From JBFWIL01 sp050256015 (GTDB lineage: Bacteria; Bacteroidota; Bacteroidia; Bacteroidales; Prolixibacteraceae), in contig JBFWIL010000157.1 in assembly GCA_050256015.1 (NCBI GenBank), forward strand, positions 1 through 6,462: 6,462 nucleotides of DNA, read 5' to 3'. The notes under the pieces were generated by a model. It was not told the origin of the DNA. It searched no databases and saw only the letters and a list, made by a program, of their open reading frames with translations. Shown piece by piece: positions 1-4,607 of the stretch (the stretch's first letter is position 1; each line of letters opens with the position of its first letter). The translations under genes were made by a program, and so were the position numbers.

Positions 1-17
1 AATTAAATAACCAGACC

Positions 18-431
18 ATGCTTGTTTGTGAAACCAAGATCCGTGTATATTACGAAGATACCGACAAAATGGGAGTGGTTTACTATGGCAATTATCCCCG
101 GTACTATGAAATAGGCCGAACGGAAATGATGCGGGATATGGGCCTTTCTTACAAAGAAATGGAAGACAGCGGTATCTTCCTGCCGGCCCGAAGCATGCGA
201 ATCAATTACATCCGTCCGGCCCGGTACGACGATCTGCTTACCGTACGGACCATCATCGAAAAAATGCCCCAGGTGAGGTTCCCCATCAAATCGGAGATTT
301 ACAACCAGCATGGAGAATTGCTGAACCAGGGAGAAGTGGAACTGGCCTTTTTTAACGGTATTACCAACCGTCCCTGCAAGGCTCCGGAAAACTTCCTCAA
401 GGCTCTGGAACCACACTTCCAATCCGTATAA
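18..431 (+). CDS. Acyl-CoA thioesterase, YbgC/4HBT hotdog family
   Basis: A 137-residue protein, the usual length for a single-hotdog thioesterase, predicted to hydrolyse acyl-CoA thioesters in the cytoplasm. The N-terminal signature (residues 11-26, YYEDTDKMGVVYYGNY) is the 4-hydroxybenzoyl-CoA thioesterase/YbgC active-site segment. Asp16 is the expected catalytic acid, and Y30-E31-x-G33-R34-T35 begins the long hotdog helix. Many YbgC proteins have VYHxxY where this one has VYYGNY, so the exact acyl substrate cannot be read from sequence. The ATG at 18 starts just before the conserved first beta strand. Only 17 bases precede it, with TAA triplets that may end an upstream gene and no Shine-Dalgarno. 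The stop is followed by a duplicated in-frame stop. The next gene is convergent, so this is the last gene of its unit. Family call is firm; physiological role is inferred. Confidence 0.9.
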   Translation: MLVCETKIRVYYEDTDKMGVVYYGNYPRYYEIGRTEMMRDMGLSYKEMEDSGIFLPARSMRINYIRPARYDDLLTVRTIIEKMPQVRFPIKSEIYNQHGELLNQGEVELAFFNGITNRPCKAPENFLKALEPHFQSV

Positions 432-440
432 TCCGTATAA
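423..440. repeat. Perfect 9-base tandem duplication with duplicated stop codon
   Basis: TCCGTATAA occurs twice back to back, at 423-431 and 432-440. The first copy encodes the final Ser-Val-stop of the thioesterase, and the second repeats Ser-Val-stop in the same frame directly behind it. The second copy also begins a short inverted repeat, TCCGT-ATAA-ACGGA (432-445). This lies in the 22-base gap between two convergent genes. The hairpin has only five base pairs and no T-run on either strand, so a terminator role is doubtful. Confidence 0.8.
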
Positions 441-453
441 ACGGAATTTACAA

Positions 454-1077
454 TTAAATCAGCGAAAACACAATCGATACGAGAACCAGGAGCATAATCA
501 GAACACCTGAAATCTTGTTAAACCACCAAAGCAGGCGCAAGCTAAAATGGTGGCGAAATGAACTGACCAGATGGGTCAGCACAAACCACCAGCTACTTGC
601 CCCGGCAAGAATGCCTAAAAGCAGTATTAAAGCACGATATGGCTGATCGGCATGAAAAGCAATCCCGGAACTGGCAAAAACAGCCAGAAAAATAAAAATA
701 GCCAGCGGATTGGAAAAAGTAATCAGGAATGTGGAAAGCAGGTCACGCAGATAAGTGCAACCCCGTTGCCGGTATTTTCGTAACTCCTCAACCGGATTTT
801 TTCGAAAGATGTATATGCCCAGCAAGAACAGCACAATGGTTCCAAGCACCTGAAATCCAAATTGATGCTGACGGATAAAATCCAGGATGTAAGTAAGGCT
901 GAACCCTGCAACCACAGCATACAGCACATCCGAAAGAGAAGCCCCCAGTCCGGTTAGAAATCCGGATACCCGATTCCTACTTACCGTCCGCTGTACAATA
1001 AGCACTCCCACCGGCCCAAGCGGCATGGAAACAGCCAGTCCGACAAGCATTCCTTTGACAAAGAAAGACAAAAACAT
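454..1077 (-). CDS. LysE/RhtB-family exporter (amino-acid or metabolite efflux)
   Basis: A 207-residue integral inner-membrane protein of the LysE superfamily, whose members export amino acids and related small molecules. About six hydrophobic segments are visible, near residues 3-28, 37-60, 73-91, 113-136, 148-170 and 186-206. Family marks are the Pro-Leu-Gly-Pro turn at 19-22 in helix 1, the GxGAxxSD motif at 43-50 and the T-F-S-N-P-L-A motif at 120-126, which corresponds to the family's NPxA loop. A charged stretch at 92-111 fits the cytoplasmic loop between helices 3 and 4. The length is normal and the reading frame is intact. The start at 1077 gives a full first helix; Met10 is a possible alternative. 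The gene is convergent with the thioesterase and divergent from the esterase, so it is probably transcribed alone from the 112-base region upstream. The substrate cannot be assigned. Confidence 0.85.
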   Translation of the reverse strand: MFLSFFVKGMLVGLAVSMPLGPVGVLIVQRTVSRNRVSGFLTGLGASLSDVLYAVVAGFSLTYILDFIRQHQFGFQVLGTIVLFLLGIYIFRKNPVEELRKYRQRGCTYLRDLLSTFLITFSNPLAIFIFLAVFASSGIAFHADQPYRALILLLGILAGASSWWFVLTHLVSSFRHHFSLRLLWWFNKISGVLIMLLVLVSIVFSLI

Positions 1078-1124
1078 GACACAAAAATAGCAGAAACGGG
1101 AAAAAAAGCCATCCGAACTCCCGA

Positions 1125-1132
1125 TATATTTG
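1125..1132 (+). promoter_or_regulatory. Candidate Bacteroidetes -7 promoter element for the esterase unit
   Basis: TATATTTG matches the Bacteroidetes primary sigma factor -7 consensus TAnnTTTG exactly. It lies about 57 bases upstream of the esterase start, which would give a leader of roughly 50 bases. No TTTG -33 element is found at the expected 19-21 base spacing, so support rests on one short motif plus its position in a divergent intergenic region. Confidence 0.4.
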
Positions 1133-1147
1133 TATTTTTACAGTCTG

Positions 1148-1161
1148 CCGGATATTTCCGG
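1148..1161 (+). other. Small perfect inverted repeat in the esterase leader
   Basis: CCGGA-TATT-TCCGG is a perfect five-base-pair inverted repeat with a four-base loop, 28 bases before the esterase start and downstream of the candidate -7 element. The following bases (1160-1170) partly repeat the left arm and loop as CCGGATTATTT-like sequence. It could be a protein-binding site or a weak 5' leader hairpin. Its function is unknown, and chance occurrence is possible given how frequent CCGG is in this region. Confidence 0.35.
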
Positions 1162-1189
1162 ATTATTTTGACCTGCTAAATATACACCG

Positions 1190-2107
1190 ATGAAAAAAAA
1201 AGTTTGTTTATTGTCATTCAGCTTGCTTGTTTTATCCACTCTAACCATGGCCCAGGATTATCGTTTAAAACTCTGGCCCGAAGGGGCTCCTAACCGGAAT
1301 AACCCGCCTGCGGAAGAAAAATTATACTCCAACGGAGAGACCAACAGATACGAAAACATCTCCGAAGCCGAACTGTTTGTTTATCTGCCCGATAAAGATA
1401 AAAATACCGGTGCAGCCGTGATCATCTGTCCCGGTGGCGGATATCGGGTGGAAGCCATCGAACATGAGGGTTTTATGATTGCCGAATACCTGAAAGCAAA
1501 CGGTATAGCGGGTATTGTCCTGAAATACCGTCTTCCCTATGGAAAGCCGGAAATTCCGCTTACCGATGCCCTTCAGGCCATCCGTTATGTCCGGGAAAAA
1601 GCCGGAGAATGGAGCATCAACCCGCAACATATAGGCATTGCCGGCTCTTCGGCAGGAGGACATCTTGCCTCCACTGCCGGCACCCACTTTGATCAGGGGA
1701 ATCCGGAAGCAAAAAACTCCACCTCAAGGCTTAGCAGCCGTCCCGATTTTATGCTCTTGCTTTACCCCGTGATCAGTTTTGATGAAAAAATCGGGCATAT
1801 GGGCTCCAGGGAAAATCTGATCGGAAAAACAAATGACTGGGAACTGGCCTCCCAATACTCCAACGAGTTGCATGTAAGCGAAGAAACCCCTCCTACTTTT
1901 CTGGTGCTGGCCGATGACGATCAAAGCGTGCCTCCCGAAAATTCAATCCGCTTTTACCTGGCCCTGAGGAAACACGGCATTCCCGCAGAGATACATATCT
2001 TTCATCAGGGCGGTCACGGCTTTGGAATGAAAAAAATCGACAAACCCGCAGAACAATGGCCGGAACTGTTTGTACAGTGGATGCAGTCTATGCAACTGAT
2101 TCCATGA
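1190..2107 (+). CDS. Exported alpha/beta-hydrolase esterase (acetylxylan/feruloyl esterase-like)
   Basis: A 305-residue secreted serine esterase. Residues 1-21 form a signal peptide: three Lys, a hydrophobic core, and probable cleavage after Thr-Met-Ala21. There is no lipobox, so the product is probably periplasmic or released. The mature protein opens with the LWPEGAP segment (28-34) common in polysaccharide-associated esterases of Bacteroidetes. The oxyanion region is CPGGGYR (80-86), and the nucleophile elbow is G152-S-S-A-G156 with Ser154. The acid is Asp243 or Asp244 before SVP, and the base is His276 in GGHGFG. All triad elements are present and in the usual order. The likely substrates are acetyl or other acyl esters on plant glycans, but no glycoside hydrolase, SusC/SusD or regulator is nearby, so that is inference from the family. 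The start codon is followed by nine A residues encoding the three lysines. It probably leads a unit with the two genes downstream. Confidence 0.85.
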   Translation: MKKKVCLLSFSLLVLSTLTMAQDYRLKLWPEGAPNRNNPPAEEKLYSNGETNRYENISEAELFVYLPDKDKNTGAAVIICPGGGYRVEAIEHEGFMIAEYLKANGIAGIVLKYRLPYGKPEIPLTDALQAIRYVREKAGEWSINPQHIGIAGSSAGGHLASTAGTHFDQGNPEAKNSTSRLSSRPDFMLLLYPVISFDEKIGHMGSRENLIGKTNDWELASQYSNELHVSEETPPTFLVLADDDQSVPPENSIRFYLALRKHGIPAEIHIFHQGGHGFGMKKIDKPAEQWPELFVQWMQSMQLIP

Positions 2108-2146
2108 GCATCCTTAACCGTTTTTATTAATCCGGCAATTTTCACG

Positions 2147-2728
2147 ATGGACACCCAGGCAACCTCATCCCCAGACAATCCCGCAACGGTTTTTTCTTAT
2201 TGTCCGCGTTGTGGTTCAGACCGGTTCTGCACAATCGGTATCCGGTCCAAAAAATGCAGTCGGTGCGGGTTCCACTATTTTTTTAATACTTCAGCCGCAG
2301 TAGCGGCACTGATCTTTGATAAAAAAGACCGGCTTTTACTCACCCGCCGTGCGGTAGAGCCTTATAAAGGACAGCTTGATCTTCCGGGCGGTTTTATCGA
2401 CCCCGGAGAATCGGCAGAAGAAGCCCTGCGACGGGAACTGAAAGAAGAACTGGGCGTTGAACCCGCCGCCTGGAAATACCTGGGATCTTTTCCAAACACC
2501 TACCCCTATTCCGGGTTCAATGTTTACACTGTCGACCTGGCTTTCGCTGTAAATATCAAAACACCTGAGCTGATGACCCCCATGGACGACATTGCTTCCT
2601 TTGCCTTTTACGAACCTTCATCCGTTGACCTCCGTCAGTTGCCTTCCGCATCAATAAAAAGAATTGTTCGCGGTGTAATAAACAATGAATTTGTATCAGT
2701 AATAATCAAAAAGAAAAACCACAGATAG
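2147..2728 (+). CDS. Zinc-ribbon NUDIX hydrolase
   Basis: A 193-residue cytoplasmic NUDIX enzyme, expected to hydrolyse a nucleoside diphosphate linked to another moiety. Residues 19-40 form a zinc ribbon with two CxxC pairs (Cys19/Cys22 and Cys37/Cys40) and an extra Cys28. The NUDIX box is complete at 82-104: Gly82, Glu88, then R96-E97-L98-x-E100-E101-x-G103-V104, so the metal-binding glutamates are in place. NADH pyrophosphatase NudC also joins a zinc ribbon to a NUDIX domain, but the NudC SQPWPFPxS specificity motif after the box is not seen here. NudC identity is therefore not supported and the substrate is open. The start at 2147 precedes the ribbon by 18 residues and has no Shine-Dalgarno, as is usual in this phylum. 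The gap to the esterase is 39 bases with no visible terminator, and the aminopeptidase starts three bases after the stop, suggesting cotranscription. Confidence 0.88.
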   Translation: MDTQATSSPDNPATVFSYCPRCGSDRFCTIGIRSKKCSRCGFHYFFNTSAAVAALIFDKKDRLLLTRRAVEPYKGQLDLPGGFIDPGESAEEALRRELKEELGVEPAAWKYLGSFPNTYPYSGFNVYTVDLAFAVNIKTPELMTPMDDIASFAFYEPSSVDLRQLPSASIKRIVRGVINNEFVSVIIKKKNHR

Positions 2729-2731
2729 TTT

Positions 2732-4531
2732 ATGGGAACCCGGCAGGAAAAAAGCAGGCAAATCCGGCAGCGGCTGGCACAGGTCCGCAGCAAAATGAGA
2801 GCACAGCAGATTGATGCCTGGTATGTTTCGGGTACGGATCCCCATCAGAGTGAATACCTGCCTGACCACTGGCAATCCCGCGCCTTTCTGACCGGCTTTA
2901 CCGGATCAGCCGGGTCGGTAGTGGTAACCGAAAGCGATGCCGCATTATGGACCGATTCCCGCTATTTTCTGCAAGCTGCCGATCAACTGAAAGGCACTGG
3001 CATAAAGCTGATGAAAATGCGTATGCCGGGTACCCCCCGACCGGCAGCGTGGCTGGGAGAAAAGCTGTCCCCTAACAGCATTGTGGCAACAGAAGCCAGT
3101 TGCATGGCTGCTGCCGAATTCCGCAGCTTAGGCAAAGAACTGAAAAATATCGGAATGCGATTGCAACACCGCACGGATCTGCTGGTCTCCCTTTGGACAA
3201 ACAGGCCGGCTCTCCCGGTTAAGCAGGTATTTGAGCATGAAATGACATATGCCGGCACCAGCCGGCAAGAAAAAATTCGCCTGATAAGGGATAGACTGGT
3301 AGAAAACGGCACCAGGGCTACCCTGTTAACGGCCCTGGATGACATAGCCTGGACTTTTAACCTGCGTGGACATGATGTGAGGTATAATCCGGTTTTCGTC
3401 GCCTATGCCCTGATCACCGACAGCCAGGTCTCGTTATACATGCCTGCAGAAAAGTTGCCGTCCACACTGAAAACAAAACTGAAAGCAGAAAAAATAGGTC
3501 TGCGTCCCTACGAAGCCGTCTTCAGCGATCTGAAAAAACTGGACGTAAGCATTCTTCTCGATCCAGCATGTACAAACCAGGGCCTGTACGAAGCGATTCC
3601 TAAGGAAGCCATTATCCGGGAACGCACCTCCATACCTTCACTGCTAAAAGCAGTCAAGTCGGATGCCGAACTGCAGCAAATCCGGGAGACGATGAAAAAA
3701 GACGGCGCAGCGATGGTTCGTTTTCTCCACTGGATATATAAAACAGTGGGCACAAAAGCGTTAACCGATTACGACATTGCTTTGAAACTCGACGAATTCC
3801 GGACTGAACAGCAAAATTACCAGGGCCCAAGTTTTTCTCCCATTGTGGGTTATCAGGAAACAGGAGCTGTTGTTCACCGTTCGGTGAGCAAAGCAGATGC
3901 CCTGCCGGTAAACCGTAAGGGCATCCTGCTCATTGACAGCGGAGGACAGTACCTGAGCGGAACCACTGACATTACGCGGACCATAGCTTTATCTGTTCCA
4001 AGCGCCCGGCAAAAAACCGATTTCACCCTGGCCCTGAAAGGAATGATCTCCTTAACCAATGCTTGTTTCCCGGAAAACACTCCGGGCTGCAACCTGGATA
4101 TTCTGGCACGCAAAGCCATGTGGGAACATGGCATCACATACGGGCACGGTACCTGTCACGGAATAGGCTTTTTCCTGAACGTACACGAAGGTCCGATGAG
4201 TATACGGCAGGAATACAACGCAAATTCCATCCTTCCGGGCATGGTCCTATCGAACGAGCCGGGAATATACCGGGAAGGAGAATACGGCATCCGGACCGAG
4301 AATATGATGGTCTGTGTGGAAAGAAAAAAAACGGATTTTGGTAATTTCCTGGGGTTTGAAACACTGACACTCTGTCCCATTGACCGGACTATGATCGACA
4401 CCACACTACTCACTGCCGAAGAAAAAAAATGGACCGACCGCTATCACGTCCGGTGTTATCAGGAGCTGGCTCCGCTACTCAATATGGAAGAAAAGATATT
4501 TCTGAAACAGCTTACGGCTCCCTTGAAATAG
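2732..4531 (+). CDS. Xaa-Pro aminopeptidase, M24B family (aminopeptidase P)
   Basis: A 599-residue cytosolic metallopeptidase that removes an N-terminal residue preceding proline. It has the long three-domain architecture of the XPNPEP1-like group rather than the short E. coli PepP form: a creatinase-N domain (about 12-145), a second creatinase-like domain (about 165-300), the pita-bread M24 catalytic domain (about 315-530) and a C-terminal APP extension (about 540-599). The five metal ligands are all visible: Asp402 (IDSGG), Asp413 (TTDITRT), His476 (GHGTCHGIG), Glu509 (SNEPG) and Glu523 (RTENMM). His472 and the NVHEGP segment (483-488) complete the active-site region. Their spacing matches human XPNPEP1 within one residue. 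The residue before ligand His476 is Cys475, where many relatives have Gly. The start lies three bases after the NUDIX stop, so translational coupling is likely. The unit ends at the hairpin beginning near 4544. Confidence 0.93.
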   Translation: MGTRQEKSRQIRQRLAQVRSKMRAQQIDAWYVSGTDPHQSEYLPDHWQSRAFLTGFTGSAGSVVVTESDAALWTDSRYFLQAADQLKGTGIKLMKMRMPGTPRPAAWLGEKLSPNSIVATEASCMAAAEFRSLGKELKNIGMRLQHRTDLLVSLWTNRPALPVKQVFEHEMTYAGTSRQEKIRLIRDRLVENGTRATLLTALDDIAWTFNLRGHDVRYNPVFVAYALITDSQVSLYMPAEKLPSTLKTKLKAEKIGLRPYEAVFSDLKKLDVSILLDPACTNQGLYEAIPKEAIIRERTSIPSLLKAVKSDAELQQIRETMKKDGAAMVRFLHWIYKTVGTKALTDYDIALKLDEFRTEQQNYQGPSFSPIVGYQETGAVVHRSVSKADALPVNRKGILLIDSGGQYLSGTTDITRTIALSVPSARQKTDFTLALKGMISLTNACFPENTPGCNLDILARKAMWEHGITYGHGTCHGIGFFLNVHEGPMSIRQEYNANSILPGMVLSNEPGIYREGEYGIRTENMMVCVERKKTDFGNFLGFETLTLCPIDRTMIDTTLLTAEEKKWTDRYHVRCYQELAPLLNMEEKIFLKQLTAPLK

Positions 4532-4543
4532 ATGGATGAAAAA

Positions 4544-4595
4544 GAGACAGGGGTTATCTACTTTTTCGGAAGACAACCCCTGTTCTATTTATTTT
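4544..4595. terminator. Bidirectional intrinsic terminator between the aminopeptidase and rho
   Basis: ACAGGGGTT (4547-4555) and AACCCCTGT (4575-4583) form a perfect nine-base-pair stem with four G:C pairs in a row. Three further outer pairs (AGA/TCT) are possible if G4546 bulges, and a small inner TCT/AGA pairing is possible. On the plus strand the stem is followed by the T-rich stretch TTCTATTTATTTT. On the minus strand it is followed by CTCTTTTTC (complement of 4538-4546). It lies in the 76-base gap between two convergent genes and can serve both transcripts. The unbroken T-run is better on the minus strand, that is, for rho. Confidence 0.82.
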
Positions 4596-4607
4596 CAATA
4601 TCTTCTT

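Noticed and set aside
3..422. Long minus-strand open frame across the thioesterase gene
   Set aside because: It mirrors the thioesterase, whose active-site motif and normal length are clear. The antisense product shows no recognisable domain.
432..445. Hairpin TCCGT-ATAA-ACGGA as a terminator for the convergent thioesterase and exporter genes
   Set aside because: Only five base pairs and no T-run on either strand; too weak to call a terminator.
1082..1089. Minus-strand TATTTTTG, a match to the -7 consensus, just upstream of the exporter gene
   Set aside because: It lies only four bases before the start codon, so transcription would begin at or inside the ATG. No -33 TTTG is found at proper spacing. 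It would be usable only if translation began at Met10.
2108..2146. Possible terminator or promoter between the esterase and NUDIX genes
   Set aside because: There is a short T-run but no stem before it, and no TAnnTTTG element; the 39-base gap looks like ordinary intra-operon spacing.
2147..2728. Naming the NUDIX gene nudC (NADH pyrophosphatase)
   Set aside because: The zinc ribbon matches in style, but the NudC SQPWPFPxS motif is missing and the protein is shorter than typical NudC.
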